A DNA stretch of 64,000 bases from Pseudomonas fragi (GCF_002269505.1 NZ_NQKQ01000008.1:62001-126000), one strand, 5' to 3'; positions 15,697 to 25,700 are shown, counted from the first letter of the stretch. Program-made: numbers and translations. The notes: generated by a model from the letters alone, not told the origin.

Positions 15697-17856
15697 TCAA
15701 TCCTTTTGCAATATCCCGCTGCCCGCCGTCACCACTTGCACGCTCAAACGCGGGGTTGCGAGGTCCAGTCCGGCCTCATCGAGGTGGCGCTTGAGCGACA
15801 GGTTGAACGCTCGCGACACTTCCCATTGCTTGATTGGTGCCGTCTTGAAACGGGCACGCAAAATGGCGCTGCCGGACTCAAAACTCTCGACGCCCTGAAT
15901 CTCCAGCGGCGACCAGATGTTGCGTCGTTGCAGCGGATCGGTGCGCATTTTTTGCCCCACTTCACGCATCAGTTTGATGGCGTCGTCGATTTCCATGTTG
16001 TAGGGGATCGCAACCCGGAAGATGGCGTAGCCAAATTCGCGGGAGTAGTTCTTGATGCTTTTGATTTCACTGAACGGGATGGTATGCACAATGCCGTCGA
16101 TATCGCGCAGGCGCACGGTGCGAATGGTCAGCCCTTCAACCGTGCCCAGGTGGCCGCCGACATCAACGTAGTCGTCAATGGCCAGGGAGTCTTCGATGAT
16201 GATGAAGAGGCCGGTGATCAGGTCGGCAACCAGGGACTGGGCACCAAAACCGATGGCCAGACCGATCACACCGGCACCCGCGAGCAGGGGGGTGACGTTC
16301 ATGCCCATATTGGCCAGGGCAACAATCAGCGCAATGATGAAGATCGCAGCAAACAGAATGTTGCGAATCAGCGGCATCATGGTTTGCGCACGGGCATTGG
16401 CCAGGCCTTTGCGCGAGCGGGTGAGGGCATGGTGGATGGCGGTGTCGGAGAGAATCCAGATCAGCCAGGCAAACAGCAGCGTACCGCCAAGGCCGAACAG
16501 CTTGACGCTGATCTCGTGGCCTTCACCTTCGGTGAAACCGATCAGCGACATGCCCCACACCCGCAGCCCCAGCTCGATAAACACCAGCCACACAATCAGG
16601 TGGGCCAGGGTGTAGACGAAGCTTTTCAGGCGTTCGGAATACAGCGCATGGCGTTTGTGGCCCCGTTGCGGCTTTTGTGCATGGCGTCGCACCAGCCCGT
16701 TGATCACCATGCACAACACCACCAGCACGGTACAGATCAGCGACTGGCGCAGTGCGGTGCTGGTATCCCCTGCCGAAACAAAGGTCGCTACGAGCGAAAT
16801 GCCCACCAGGATCAGCGCCGCGATGTACCAGTAAGTACCGAGGATCTCGATGCTGTCGCTCAGGGCGCGCCGGGTCAGCCGCCGCGACAGAGGCTGATTG
16901 CGGATCAGGTGGGCGATGGGGCGGCGGAAACGGATGATGAACAGTCCGGTGGACAGCGCAGCCATTACATTGGCGAAGGTAGCTGCGGTATGGGCCAGGT
17001 GCACGCCGAGGGTGGCTACCAGGCGCGGGTCGCTCAATGCCTCGCCAAAGGCTGCGAAGCTGCCGATCCACCACAGCGGCCGAAAGGCCTGGTGCCGCAG
17101 GATATGCAGGGCGCGGTGACGGTGCGGGCCATCGAGCAGCGAGAACAAAATGACGCAAATAGCCGAGAAGCAAGTACCGATGACCAGTGCGTAAGCCAGC
17201 ACCATCGCCAGGTCCTTGCCCAGCGAGGATGGCAGGGCGTAACTCATGTACACCGTGATCATCAGTGCGACCATCCACGGGCCCAGCTTGCGCAGGGCAA
17301 AGCGCAGCATGTCGACGGCTTTTGGGTGTTGCGGCAATTCTTCGCTCAGGCCAAAACGCACGCGCACACGGTGGCTGACCCATATCAGCAATGCCGCCGA
17401 CAGGCTCCAGATCATGATGATCAAGGCAAAGCCAAAGATGATCGGCAGCCATTCACTGGCCGGCAGCATCAGTGCGGAAAGCTCCTCGTTGGCCTGGGAT
17501 ATTTCCTTGGACCAACGAGAGCTGGGGCTGTCAGCACCGGAGAACTGTTTTTCGAGATCGGCCAGGGTGCTGCCGATCAGCCCCAGAACACCTATCTCGG
17601 CTTCTGGCTGGGCTTTTTTGGTGGCATCGCGAAGTTTTTTCAGGTCGGCCAGCAGCTTGCTGCGCTGCTGATCGTTTTCGAGATTCTTGATCACCTCGTC
17701 CAGCGACTGGCCCAGCGGCTCGGTGGGTTGCGCCTGGGTTTTATCCGAACTGCCAAGCATGCCCGGCAAGCCGACGGCCTGCGCCGAAGTCATGGGCAAG
17801 AGTGTCAGCAGGCAAACCAGCAGGTAACAGGGCAAGGCGAAAAGACGGGAAAACAC
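15697..17856 (-). CDS. MscS-family mechanosensitive channel with large N-terminal region
   Basis: A 719-residue protein. A cleavable signal peptide (to about residue 27, AQA) precedes a periplasmic coiled segment rich in Lys and Glu (40-90), then many membrane helices (about 125-500). The MscS core near 500-700 shows the pore helix MNVTPLLAGAGVIGLAIGFGAQSLVADLI followed by the beta domain GGHLGTVEGLTIRTVRLRDIDG. Length and layout are close to the YbiO-type branch of E. coli (about 740 residues) rather than small MscS (about 286). It should open under membrane tension and release solutes at osmotic downshock. Confidence 0.92.
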   Translation of the reverse strand: MFSRLFALPCYLLVCLLTLLPMTSAQAVGLPGMLGSSDKTQAQPTEPLGQSLDEVIKNLENDQQRSKLLADLKKLRDATKKAQPEAEIGVLGLIGSTLADLEKQFSGADSPSSRWSKEISQANEELSALMLPASEWLPIIFGFALIIMIWSLSAALLIWVSHRVRVRFGLSEELPQHPKAVDMLRFALRKLGPWMVALMITVYMSYALPSSLGKDLAMVLAYALVIGTCFSAICVILFSLLDGPHRHRALHILRHQAFRPLWWIGSFAAFGEALSDPRLVATLGVHLAHTAATFANVMAALSTGLFIIRFRRPIAHLIRNQPLSRRLTRRALSDSIEILGTYWYIAALILVGISLVATFVSAGDTSTALRQSLICTVLVVLCMVINGLVRRHAQKPQRGHKRHALYSERLKSFVYTLAHLIVWLVFIELGLRVWGMSLIGFTEGEGHEISVKLFGLGGTLLFAWLIWILSDTAIHHALTRSRKGLANARAQTMMPLIRNILFAAIFIIALIVALANMGMNVTPLLAGAGVIGLAIGFGAQSLVADLITGLFIIIEDSLAIDDYVDVGGHLGTVEGLTIRTVRLRDIDGIVHTIPFSEIKSIKNYSREFGYAIFRVAIPYNMEIDDAIKLMREVGQKMRTDPLQRRNIWSPLEIQGVESFESGSAILRARFKTAPIKQWEVSRAFNLSLKRHLDEAGLDLATPRLSVQVVTAGSGILQKD

Positions 17857-17971
17857 TGGGCGACCAACCTCGAGGGGGGTGAATTGGCCGAGTGTACGCT
17901 AGGGCCAGAGATCATTCATTTCTTGTCACATAAATAAATGATCGCGGCCCCGGGGCGAGGCAGCGTCGGGT

Positions 17972-18154
17972 CTATTCGTTCAGCTTGGCGAGGATCTTGA
18001 AGATGATTGTGCCGAAAATCAGCAGCATGCCAGCCCAGATCATCAGCACGCCGATACCACTACTGCGTTCGCGAAAGTTGAAGCCAATGGTCAGCAGCAG
18101 CATGCCGCAGATAATTGGAATCATCATGGAGTGGAACGCAGTCGTTTCGAACAT
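17972..18154 (-). CDS. Small two-helix membrane protein, unknown function
   Basis: A 60-residue protein with two hydrophobic segments (about 8-26 and 35-53) joined by a short charged loop NFRERSSG. The ATG at 18154 gives the complete first helix. No family is recognised. It lies alone between mscS and apeB with no clear terminator. The coding evidence is composition and a coherent two-helix topology only. Confidence 0.6.
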   Translation of the reverse strand: MFETTAFHSMMIPIICGMLLLTIGFNFRERSSGIGVLMIWAGMLLIFGTIIFKILAKLNE

Positions 18155-18254
18155 GGCAAGGGGACCTGTGCAAATGAATGCCCCAAGTCTAGGCCGGATT
18201 ACGCAGATGTGTGGTGATGTGTATCAAAAATGAATCAGGCGGTTGCATATGCCT

Positions 18255-18356
18255 GTAGTCGCTGCCGCAGGCTGCGAAGGGCGTTGCGGGGGATTTGCGA
18301 CGGATTCAATAAAACGGGGGGCCTCGCCCCCCTTCGCAGCCTTCGGCAGCGACTAC
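18255..18356. repeat. REPIN-type inverted repeat (GTAGTCGCTGCCG family), copy 2
   Basis: GTAGTCGCTGCCGCAGGCTGCGAAGG pairs with CCTTCGCAGCCTTCGGCAGCGACTAC at the other end; the interior contains GGGGGGCCTCGCCCCCC. It lies just beyond the 3' end of apeB. Confidence 0.85.
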
Positions 18357-18366
18357 ATCTCACCCA

Positions 18367-19656
18367 TCAAGGCAACTGATTGCTGGCGTAGAACGCACTC
18401 AGTACTTTGACCAGGTGCGCCAGGTCATGGCTGCCGGCCAGTTCGCGGATCGAGTGCATGGCGAACGTCGGCAGGCCGATATCCACGGTGCGCACGCCCA
18501 GGTGGCTGGCGGTGATTGGGCCAATGGTCGAGCCACAGCCCATGTCGCTGCGTACCACGAAGCTTTGCACCGGCACTTCCACAGCCATGCACAGGTGGCG
18601 GAAGAACCCGGCGGTTTCGCTGTTGGTGGCGTAGCGCTGATTGCTGTTGACCTTGATCACCGGCCCGGCATTGAGCTTGGGTCCGTGATTGGCATCGTGC
18701 TTGTCAGCGTAGTTGGGGTGAACGCCGTGGGCGTTGTCTGCCGACACCAGCAGGGATTTCTGGATCGTGCGTACGTATTCGTCGCCTTCAGGCAGCAGGC
18801 GTTGCAGGATCTGCTCCAGCATCGGGCCATCGGCACCGCAGGCCGAACACGAGCCGACTTCTTCGTGGTCGTTGGCCACGAACAGGCAGGTTTCGTCGGT
18901 TTCGGTGGTGAGCAGGGCTTGCAGGCCGGCGTAGCACGACAGCAGGTTGTCCAGGCGCGCACCGGCGATAAAGTCGCCGTTCAGGCCGATGACCGCAGCA
19001 CTTTGGGTGTCGTAGAAGCTCAACTCGTAATCCAGCACCACGTCGGCATTGAGGCCGTGTTCGCGGGCCAGCTGGTCGGTGAGCAGGGCGCGGAAATCGA
19101 CGCGTTCATCACCCGCTACCTGGGCCAGGATCGGCGGCAGCTCGGTCTGCGGGTTAATTGCCCAGCCTTCGTTGGCAGTGCGATTGAGGTGGATCGCCAG
19201 GTTGGGGATGGTCGCAATCGGCGCCTTGAAATCGATCAGCTGGCTTTCAACCTGGCCATCGCGGCGGAAGGTGACACGCCCGGCCAGGGACAGGTCACGG
19301 TCGAACCAGGGCGCGAGCAAGGCGCCGCCGTAGACTTCGACGCCCAATTGCCAAAAGCCCTGGCGTTGCAGTTCAGGTTGAGGCTTGACTCGCAGGCAGG
19401 GGCTGTCTGTGTGGGCGCCGACCATGCGGATGCCGCCGTGCAGAGGAGACTGGCGACCCAGCTTGAAGGCAACAATGGACGAGTCATTACGGGTGACGTA
19501 ATAGCGGCCATTGGCTTCGGTGAACCAGGTTTCGCGTTCGTCGAGGCGCTGGTAACCGGCGGCCTCAAGGCGCTGAACAAGACTGGCAGTGGCATGAAAG
19601 GGGGTAGGGGAGGCCTTGAGAAAGTCGATCAGGCCTTGGTTCAACTCTTCGCGCAT
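18367..19656 (-). CDS. apeB: M18-family aspartyl aminopeptidase
   Basis: A 429-residue cytosolic di-zinc aminopeptidase that removes N-terminal acidic residues from peptides. Metal and catalytic motifs are visible: [14 protein letters not shown] (His/Asp), [19 protein letters not shown] (the adjacent acidic pair), and near the C-terminus [13 protein letters not shown] with a final His in [12 protein letters not shown]. Length matches the bacterial family (about 425-435). It probably has its own promoter; a REPIN lies on either side. Confidence 0.95.
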   Translation of the reverse strand: MREELNQGLIDFLKASPTPFHATASLVQRLEAAGYQRLDERETWFTEANGRYYVTRNDSSIVAFKLGRQSPLHGGIRMVGAHTDSPCLRVKPQPELQRQGFWQLGVEVYGGALLAPWFDRDLSLAGRVTFRRDGQVESQLIDFKAPIATIPNLAIHLNRTANEGWAINPQTELPPILAQVAGDERVDFRALLTDQLAREHGLNADVVLDYELSFYDTQSAAVIGLNGDFIAGARLDNLLSCYAGLQALLTTETDETCLFVANDHEEVGSCSACGADGPMLEQILQRLLPEGDEYVRTIQKSLLVSADNAHGVHPNYADKHDANHGPKLNAGPVIKVNSNQRYATNSETAGFFRHLCMAVEVPVQSFVVRSDMGCGSTIGPITASHLGVRTVDIGLPTFAMHSIRELAGSHDLAHLVKVLSAFYASNQLP

Positions 19657-19729
19657 AAGTTACTCCAGACAGCAAGGCCGCGAGTTTAGCGCATTGATCG
19701 CAAGATTTGAGCCCAATCGAACATCATTC

Positions 19730-19812
19730 ACGTAGTCGCTGCCGAGGAACGAAGGCTGCGAGCTCTGGATGGTTAAAAGCTCGCAGCCTTCGTTCCTCGC
19801 CAGCGACTACGT
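19730..19812. repeat. REPIN-type inverted repeat (GTAGTCGCTGCCG family), copy 3
   Basis: ACGTAGTCGCTGCCGAGGAACG and GTTCCTCGCCAGCGACTACGT are near-perfect inverse copies around an inner GCGAGCT/AGCTCGC stem. It lies between rluA and apeB. Confidence 0.85.
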
Positions 19813-19831
19813 CAGGTGGTCATGCTTTCAG

Positions 19832-20467
19832 TCAAAACGGTGCCGGGCACTCAAAGCGCAGGCGTTCACCGGTTTGCGGGTGGGTGAAGCTCAGCATGCT
19901 CGCGTGCAGGCACAAGCGCGGCCAGGCGGCCAGGGCTTGCGGGTGCGCATACAGGCCATCACCCAGCAGCGGGTGGCCGATGGACAGCATGTGTACGCGC
20001 AACTGGTGCGAGCGGCCGGTAATCGGCGTCAGTTCTACACGGCAGTAATCGCCACAACGCTCCAGTACCTTCCAGAAGGTCAGCGCATTTTTACCGAACT
20101 CATGGTCCACCACGTGCCGTGGCTTGGTCGGCGGGTCGTAGCGCAGGGGCAGGTCGATGCTGCCGCTGTCCAGTTCAGGCTGGCCCCAGGCCAGTGCGGT
20201 GTAGGCTTTTTCGGTTTCGCGGTCGTGAAACTGACGGGACAGCTCGCGGTGAGTGTCAGCATCCCGCGCCAGCAAAATAATCCCGGATGTTTCCCAGTCC
20301 AGACGGTGGACGATACGCGCCTCGGGGTAGCCGTTTTCTTGCAGGCGGGTAATCAAACAGTCCTTGTTGTCGTCGGCCCGGCCCGGAACCGAAAGCAGCA
20401 AGGTCGGCTTGTTGACCACCAGAACGCCAGCGTCCTCATGGATGATGTGAATATTGGACAACGGCAT
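19832..20467 (-). CDS. rluA: RluA-family rRNA/tRNA pseudouridine synthase
   Basis: A 211-residue enzyme isomerising uridine to pseudouridine in structured RNA. The catalytic motif is RIVHRLDWETSGIILLA, with the essential Asp of HRLDxxTSG. Other family marks are GRSHQLRVHMLSIGHPLLGDGLYA. There is no S4 domain, and the length is near E. coli RluA (219), which modifies 23S rRNA U746 and tRNA U32; the same targets are inferred here. It starts 90 bases after minE on the same strand and may be transcribed with the min genes. Confidence 0.92.
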   Translation of the reverse strand: MPLSNIHIIHEDAGVLVVNKPTLLLSVPGRADDNKDCLITRLQENGYPEARIVHRLDWETSGIILLARDADTHRELSRQFHDRETEKAYTALAWGQPELDSGSIDLPLRYDPPTKPRHVVDHEFGKNALTFWKVLERCGDYCRVELTPITGRSHQLRVHMLSIGHPLLGDGLYAHPQALAAWPRLCLHASMLSFTHPQTGERLRFECPAPF

Positions 20468-20557
20468 TAAAACAGCCTCTTGAAAAACGCCAACGGCGAC
20501 AAGGGTGCCTCCCCCGCAAGGAAGGCGCCAAGGTCGCCGTGGTGTCCGCCGGGTCGA

Positions 20558-20812
20558 TTAACGATCAGGCAGTGTGATGTTGAGTTCCAGAATCGAGCAG
20601 CTACCTTCGTTTTCAAGGGCGATCTGTACCGAATCATCGCCGATGTTGACGTATTTGCGGATCACCTCAACCAGCTCTTTTTGCAGGGCAGGCAGGTAGT
20701 CCGGGGTACTGCGTTGGCCACGCTCGTGCGCCACGATGATCTGTAGACGCTCTTTCGCAACCGACGCGGTTGTTGGCGTTTTGCGGGTACGAAAGAAGTC
20801 AAAAATGTTCAT
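20558..20812 (-). CDS. minE: Cell division topological specificity factor MinE
   Basis: An 84-residue protein. The N-terminal amphipathic membrane-targeting segment ([11 protein letters not shown]) and the MinD-contact helix ([18 protein letters not shown]) are followed by the dimeric topological-specificity domain ([13 protein letters not shown]...). MinE stimulates MinD ATPase and drives pole-to-pole oscillation. It starts three bases after minD, so the two are translated together. Confidence 0.97.
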   Translation of the reverse strand: MNIFDFFRTRKTPTTASVAKERLQIIVAHERGQRSTPDYLPALQKELVEVIRKYVNIGDDSVQIALENEGSCSILELNITLPDR

Positions 20813-20815
20813 TGT

Positions 20816-21628
20816 TTAGTTGCCTCCAAACAGGCGCTCGAAGAATCCCTTCTTCTGTACATCAAGGAACCGGTGCTCCACGGTTTTGCCCAGCAGGCGA
20901 TCAACGGCATCGCTGTAGGCCTGACCGGCGTCGCTCTGATCGTCAAGGATCACCGGCACGCCCTGGTTGGATGCTTTCAGAACAGCCTGGGATTCCGGGA
21001 TCACACCCAGCAGGGCCACGGCCAGAATCTCTTTGACGTCTTCAACACCGAGCATTTCACCCTTGGAAACGCGGTCGGGGTTGTAGCGGGTCAGCAGCAG
21101 GTGTTCCTTGATCGGGTCCTGGCCCAGTTCGGCGCGGCGCGATTTGCTGGCCAGCAGGCCCAGCATGCGGTCCGAGTCACGTACCGAGGACACTTCCGGG
21201 TTGGTTACCACGACCGCTTCGTCAGCGAAGTACATGGCCAGGTGGGCACCGGTTTCGATACCGGCCGGGGAGTCGCAGACCACGTATTCGAAGGTTTCTT
21301 TAAGTTCCATCAGAACTTTTTCGACGCCTTCCTTGGTCAGCGCATCCTTGTCACGGGTCTGGCTGGCGGCCAGCACGTAGAGGTTTTCCAGGCGCTTGTC
21401 TTTGATCAGTGCCTGCTGCAGGTTGGCTTCGCCGTTGACCACGTTGACGAAGTCATACACAACGCGGCGCTCGCAACCCATGATCAGGTCGAGGTTACGC
21501 AAGCCGACGTCGAAGTCGACGATCACTGTTTTGTGGCCGCGCAGAGCGAGGCCGGTACCGATAGCGGCGCTGGTGGTGGTCTTACCCACACCACCCTTGC
21601 CGGATGTAACCACTAGAATCTTGGCCAA
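20816..21628 (-). CDS. minD: Septum site-determining ATPase MinD
   Basis: A 270-residue ParA/MinD ATPase. The deviant Walker A is SGKGGVGKTTTSAAIG, switch I/II segments are DFDVGLRNLD and VVCDSPAGIETG, and the C-terminus carries the amphipathic membrane-targeting helix KKGFFERLFGGN. ATP-bound dimers bind the membrane and recruit MinC, and MinE releases them. It lies 199 bases downstream of minC, a gap large enough for its own promoter. Confidence 0.97.
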   Translation of the reverse strand: MAKILVVTSGKGGVGKTTTSAAIGTGLALRGHKTVIVDFDVGLRNLDLIMGCERRVVYDFVNVVNGEANLQQALIKDKRLENLYVLAASQTRDKDALTKEGVEKVLMELKETFEYVVCDSPAGIETGAHLAMYFADEAVVVTNPEVSSVRDSDRMLGLLASKSRRAELGQDPIKEHLLLTRYNPDRVSKGEMLGVEDVKEILAVALLGVIPESQAVLKASNQGVPVILDDQSDAGQAYSDAVDRLLGKTVEHRFLDVQKKGFFERLFGGN

Positions 21629-21827
21629 GGTGTTTCACCCCTAAGGAAAAAGGACTTTTTAGCCCCTGAATAACATCTCTATGAACGACTGCAGGTGAAC
21701 AGCCTTGGCGGGTCATTGGTCAGGTTGCGTTTACGCGGTGTAAAGGCTGCCTGTTTGCTTGTCCCTACAAGGAATAATCTGTTTTCGCTACGATTTTGAG
21801 ATGGTTGGAAAATGGCGAGAGTATCCG

Positions 21828-22565
21828 TTAAAGACGGGTGATGTTCAACATGTCACTTGACAGACTGATCTGAACGCCTGATCCCCACAGAGGATCCCTG
21901 CGCAGGTCTTCAGAGACCTTGTACTTGCCCGCAATTGACACTAGCTCGGCACTCAACTGCTGGCAAAAAATCCGGGCCTTGGTATTGCCCTTGTGCCCGG
22001 CCAGTGCCCGACCGCGCATTGGCCCGTAAACATGGATGTTGCCATCGGCCATAAGTTCCGCACCGGGGCTCACCGATGCGATCACCACCAGGTCACAGCC
22101 TTCGGCATACACCGTCTGGCCGCCGCGTACCGGGCTGGTGATGATTTTGGTCGGCTTGATGGTGGGTTCGGGCGGTTTTTCCGGTTTTTTCGGCTCGACC
22201 ACTTCAACAGGGTCAATCGGCCGCTCACGAGCGCCAGACGGTGGCAGTACCGGCAAGTCGATGGCGATGGCGGCGGCGATGTCTTCAATGCGGTTGGCGC
22301 GGATGGCCAGTGTGCGCAGGCCATGTTGGCGGCAGACACGCATCAGCCCGGGCAAATCGATGGCGCCCTCACTGGCGGGCAGTTTGTCCAGCGCCAGAAC
22401 CAGCGGGGTATTGCTGAAAAAATTCGGTGCCTGAGCCACTTTGGCGGCCAGTTGGCGGTCCAGGGCTTCAAGGTTGTTGTGCGCAAGTTCCAGCACCGTA
22501 ATGGCGAGCATACTGCCCTTAAGCTGGAACACGGGGGCTTGGTCTAGCGATTCGGTTTGGCTCAT
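21828..22565 (-). CDS. minC: Septum formation inhibitor MinC
   Basis: A 245-residue protein. The N-terminal FtsZ-inhibiting domain spans about 1-110; a Pro/Lys-rich linker (about 125-145, [19 protein letters not shown]) joins it to a right-handed beta-helix C-terminal domain (about 148-245, with [43 protein letters not shown]) that dimerises and binds MinD. It blocks Z-ring formation near the poles. Divergent from the lipid A acyltransferase gene. Confidence 0.96.
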   Translation of the reverse strand: MSQTESLDQAPVFQLKGSMLAITVLELAHNNLEALDRQLAAKVAQAPNFFSNTPLVLALDKLPASEGAIDLPGLMRVCRQHGLRTLAIRANRIEDIAAAIAIDLPVLPPSGARERPIDPVEVVEPKKPEKPPEPTIKPTKIITSPVRGGQTVYAEGCDLVVIASVSPGAELMADGNIHVYGPMRGRALAGHKGNTKARIFCQQLSAELVSIAGKYKVSEDLRRDPLWGSGVQISLSSDMLNITRL

Positions 22566-22684
22566 GGTTGCTTAACGCGACTTGTCACTTAAAGTGCTGA
22601 GACTTATAACGAGAACGCCCGCGAGCCGCAAGCCGGGTCTAACGATGTAGAATGCACGACCCTTGTGTCTGTCCGGAATCATTA

Positions 22685-23617
22685 ATGGATCGCCCGCGTT
22701 TTCGTGCTGCTTTTTTTCATCCGCGTTTTTGGCTGCTATGGCTTGGCCTGGGCGTGCTGTGGTTGGTCGTGCAACTGCCTTATAAAGTACAACTGTGTAT
22801 CGGCCGGGTGCTCGGCGCCCTGATGTATCGGGTAGCCGGTGATCGTCGGCGTATCGCCTCGCGCAACCTTGAGCTGTGTTTTCCGGAGAAAACTGGCGCT
22901 GAACGCAAGCGCTTGCTCAAGGAAAACTTCGCCTCGACCGGTATCGCGTTTTTTGAGATGGCCATGAGCTGGTGGTGGTCAAAGCCACGCCTGGCCAGAC
23001 TGGCCCATGTCGAAGGGCTGGAACACCTCAAGCAGGCCCAGCTGGAAGGCAAGGGCGTGATTCTGATGGCGTTTCACTTCACCACCCTGGAAATCGGTGC
23101 TGCCCTGCTGGGTCAGCAACACACCATCGACGGCATGTACCGCGAGCATAAAAACCCGTTGTTCGACTTTATCCAGCGTCGTGGCCGTGAGCGGCACAAT
23201 GTCGATTCGCTGGCCGTCGAGCGCGATGACGTGCGCGGCATGCTCAAACTGCTGCGTTCAGGGCGGGCGATCTGGTATGCACCGGACCAAGACTATGGCG
23301 CCAAGCAAAGTATCTTCGTGCCGCTGTTTGGCATCCCGGCAGCCACTGTCACCGCCACCAGCAAGTTTGCCAAGCTGGGCAAAGCTCAGGTTGTACCCTT
23401 TACTCAACAACGACTGGCCGACGGCAGTGGTTACAAGTTGGTCATTCATCCGCCACTGAGGGATTTCCCCGGAGAAAGCGATGAGGCTGATTGCCTGCGA
23501 ATCAATCAATGGGTCGAGCGGGCGGTGCGTGAGTGCCCCGAGCAGTATCTGTGGGCCCATCGCCGCTTCAAGACCCGTCCGCCCGGCGAGCCCAAGCTGT
23601 ACGATAAACGCGGCTGA
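22685..23617 (+). CDS. Lipid A biosynthesis late acyltransferase (LpxL/HtrB type)
   Basis: A 310-residue inner-membrane enzyme. ATG 22685 gives the usual MDRPRF start before a hydrophobic helix (about 15-38); an in-frame codon at 22652 is less likely. The acyltransferase HX4E motif is AFHFTTLEIGA, and a second conserved block is AIWYAPDQDYG. Members transfer a secondary acyl chain to lipid A. LpxL versus LpxM/HtrB paralogue specificity cannot be assigned from motifs. Confidence 0.9.
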   Translation: MDRPRFRAAFFHPRFWLLWLGLGVLWLVVQLPYKVQLCIGRVLGALMYRVAGDRRRIASRNLELCFPEKTGAERKRLLKENFASTGIAFFEMAMSWWWSKPRLARLAHVEGLEHLKQAQLEGKGVILMAFHFTTLEIGAALLGQQHTIDGMYREHKNPLFDFIQRRGRERHNVDSLAVERDDVRGMLKLLRSGRAIWYAPDQDYGAKQSIFVPLFGIPAATVTATSKFAKLGKAQVVPFTQQRLADGSGYKLVIHPPLRDFPGESDEADCLRINQWVERAVRECPEQYLWAHRRFKTRPPGEPKLYDKRG

Positions 23618-23632
23618 GGCGGCCGCCCGGAC

Positions 23633-24778
23633 GTGACTGCGGTTGGGCCGGTGACGGGCCTGATACTGTCGGGCGGTGGTGCGCGGGCGGCCTATCAGGT
23701 CGGCGTGCTGGCGGCGATTGCCGAGTTGCTGCCCGTCGGTGCCGCGAATCCGTTTCCGGTCATTGTCGGTACCTCTGCGGGCGCGATCAACGCGGTCAGC
23801 CTGGCCAGCGGCGCGATGGATTTCACCCGCGCGGTCGAGCACCTGACCGCATTCTGGCAGGGCTTTGAAAGCAGGCGCGTGCTACGCAGCGACTGGCCAG
23901 GAGTTTTGCACCAGGCAACGCGCTTTGTCGGCCACAGCCTGCTCGGGCTTGGCTCGCATGTACCGGTGGCGCTGCTCGACAGTTCGCCCTTGCGCAACCT
24001 GCTCCAGGACAGGATCAACTTCTCCGGTCTTGAGCAGGCGATTTCCGGGCAACACCTGCAGGCCGTCGCGGTTACGGCATTTGGTTATTCCTCCAGTCAG
24101 GCGGTGACCTTTTATCAAGGCAAGGGCACCATCAATGGCTGGTTGCGCCATCGGCGCATTGGCATGCCCACCATTTTGACGGTTGAACATCTGCTGGCCA
24201 GTTCGGCCATTCCGTTGCTGTTTGCCCCGGTCAAAATCGGCGAAGAGTATTTCGGCGATGGTGCCGTGCGGCAGTCGGCGCCTATCAGTCCGGCGCTGCA
24301 TCTGGGTGCCAACCGGGTGTTGGTGGTGGGGGTGAGCGGCAACCCGCGCGGGCCGGACCTGCAGGCCGGCCAGCCGCGCTACTACAGCGTCCAGCAGCCG
24401 ACGCTGGCGCAAATTGGCGGGCATATGCTCAACAGTACGTTTATCGATAGCCTGGAAAGCGATATCGAACTGCTTGAGCGGCTCAATCACTTCAGCCGCC
24501 TGTTGCCCAGGCAAACCGACAATCTGGGGCTGTCACCCGTCGAGGTGCTGGTCATTGCGCCGAGCCAGCCGATTGACGAGATTGCCGCCCGCCACCGGCA
24601 TGAGTTGCCGGCTGCCCTGCGGATGTTCCTGCGTGGCCCCGGTGCAACCAAAACCAGTGGTGCAGGGGTGCTCAGCTACCTGCTGTTCGAGGCGGGCTAT
24701 TGTCGTGAGTTGATTGAGTTGGGGCGACGCGATGCGATGGCCAAGCGCGAAGCGCTGTGCCAGTTTTTGCGGGTTTGA
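23633..24778 (+). CDS. Patatin-like phospholipase
   Basis: A 381-residue protein with a GTG start 16 bases after the acyltransferase stop, so probably one operon. The oxyanion glycine motif is LILSGGGARAAYQVGVL (res 10-26), the nucleophile Ser48 lies in VGTSAGAI (GxSxG), and the dyad Asp is in YFGDGAVRQSAP. There is no signal peptide. Bacterial patatins hydrolyse acyl esters of phospholipids; a role in envelope lipid turnover is inferred from the neighbour. Nothing suggests a secreted toxin such as ExoU. Confidence 0.9.
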   Translation: MTAVGPVTGLILSGGGARAAYQVGVLAAIAELLPVGAANPFPVIVGTSAGAINAVSLASGAMDFTRAVEHLTAFWQGFESRRVLRSDWPGVLHQATRFVGHSLLGLGSHVPVALLDSSPLRNLLQDRINFSGLEQAISGQHLQAVAVTAFGYSSSQAVTFYQGKGTINGWLRHRRIGMPTILTVEHLLASSAIPLLFAPVKIGEEYFGDGAVRQSAPISPALHLGANRVLVVGVSGNPRGPDLQAGQPRYYSVQQPTLAQIGGHMLNSTFIDSLESDIELLERLNHFSRLLPRQTDNLGLSPVEVLVIAPSQPIDEIAARHRHELPAALRMFLRGPGATKTSGAGVLSYLLFEAGYCRELIELGRRDAMAKREALCQFLRV

Positions 24779-24791
24779 AGGATTGGGTTTA

Positions 24792-24895
24792 GTAGTCGCT
24801 GCCGAAGGCTGCGATAAAGCCCGCAAGGGCCTTTAACGCAACATTCAGGAGAGCGGGTTGCTACGCAACCCTTCGCAGCCTGCGGCAGCGACTAC
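24792..24895. repeat. REPIN-type inverted repeat (GTAGTCGCTGCCG family), copy 4
   Basis: GTAGTCGCTGCCGAAGGCTGCGA and TCGCAGCCTGCGGCAGCGACTAC at the ends, with GGGTTGC...GCAACCC-like inner stem. Between the convergent patatin and mlaA genes. Confidence 0.85.
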
Positions 24896-24911
24896 GGGGT
24901 TTGCATAAACG

Positions 24912-25700
24912 CTACTCCGCAATCTGCAACTTGCGCGCTTCGGTGTAGATATAACGCAGCTTGTCGTACTCAAACGGCGAGTCGAACTGGCCATAGCGGA
25001 AGCTGGTGTTGTAGCGCTTGTCGACAGCGCCAAGTACCCAGATCTCGGGATGGCGGGTGCTCTCGTGCGGCACGTTAAGGAAGTTGATCTCCTGGTTGAC
25101 GCCAAAGTCGACCACCAGGCCCGTGGTGTCGCGCAGGTTCGACGGTCCAAGGATCGGCAACATCAGGTAGGCCCCGCCGGGTACGCCATAAAAGCCCAGG
25201 GTCTGGCCGAAGTCTTCGCTTTGACGGGGCAGGCCCATTGCCGTGGCGGGGTCCCACAGCCCACCGATGCCTATTGTCGTGTTTAGCAACAAGCGCCCTG
25301 TGGTTTCCAGAGAGCGATGGCCCTTGAGCTGCAGCAGGCTGTTGAACAGGTTGGGCACATCCCCCAAGTTGTTGAAGAAGTTGCTTACACCCGTACGCAG
25401 AAAGCTGGGCGTGACATAGCGATAGCCATTGACCACTGGCAGGAACACCCACTGATCGAAGCGGTAGTTGAAATGGTAGATCCTGCGGTTGAGCGGCTCC
25501 AGCGGGTCATAGATGCTCAATGCGTTCATGGTGGCGCGCTCGAACTCACGCTGATCCAGGCCCGGATTGAATTTCAACAGTTTCAGCGGCTGGGTAAAGC
25601 CGTCGACATCCGGTGTCAGTTCCGTGTGAGCCTTGCTGTTGTCGGCTTGGGCGAAGCCTGCGCCGAGCAGGGTGGCGAGAAGCAATAATTGTTTAACCAC
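24912..25700 (-). CDS. mlaA: MlaA/VacJ-family outer-membrane lipid-asymmetry protein
   Basis: A 262-residue protein. GTG 25700 is the likely start: GGAG lies upstream within the preceding gene and a clean signal peptide (VVKQLLLLATLLGAGFAQA) follows. Family motifs are clear: DPLEPLNRRIYHFNYRFDQWVFLPV, FFNNLGDVPNLFN, and WDPATAMGLPRQSEDFGQTLG with GAYLMLPILGPSNLRDTTG. MlaA removes mislocalised phospholipids from the outer leaflet with the Mla pathway. Unlike E. coli MlaA, no lipobox cysteine is present, so it would not be a lipoprotein. The start overlaps the upstream hydrolase's stop by eight bases. The mlaFEDCB genes are not in this window. Confidence 0.9.
   Translation of the reverse strand: MVKQLLLLATLLGAGFAQADNSKAHTELTPDVDGFTQPLKLLKFNPGLDQREFERATMNALSIYDPLEPLNRRIYHFNYRFDQWVFLPVVNGYRYVTPSFLRTGVSNFFNNLGDVPNLFNSLLQLKGHRSLETTGRLLLNTTIGIGGLWDPATAMGLPRQSEDFGQTLGFYGVPGGAYLMLPILGPSNLRDTTGLVVDFGVNQEINFLNVPHESTRHPEIWVLGAVDKRYNTSFRYGQFDSPFEYDKLRYIYTEARKLQIAE

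Noticed and set aside
15658-17937. 759-residue open frame on the plus strand opposite mscS
   Set aside because: It mirrors the mscS frame; low-complexity, His/Gln-rich translation and no ribosome binding site. The minus-strand protein has clear MscS motifs.
23633-24778. Patatin protein as an ExoU-like secreted effector
   Set aside because: No secretion signal or chaperone gene; position after a lipid A acyltransferase suits a housekeeping lipid role.
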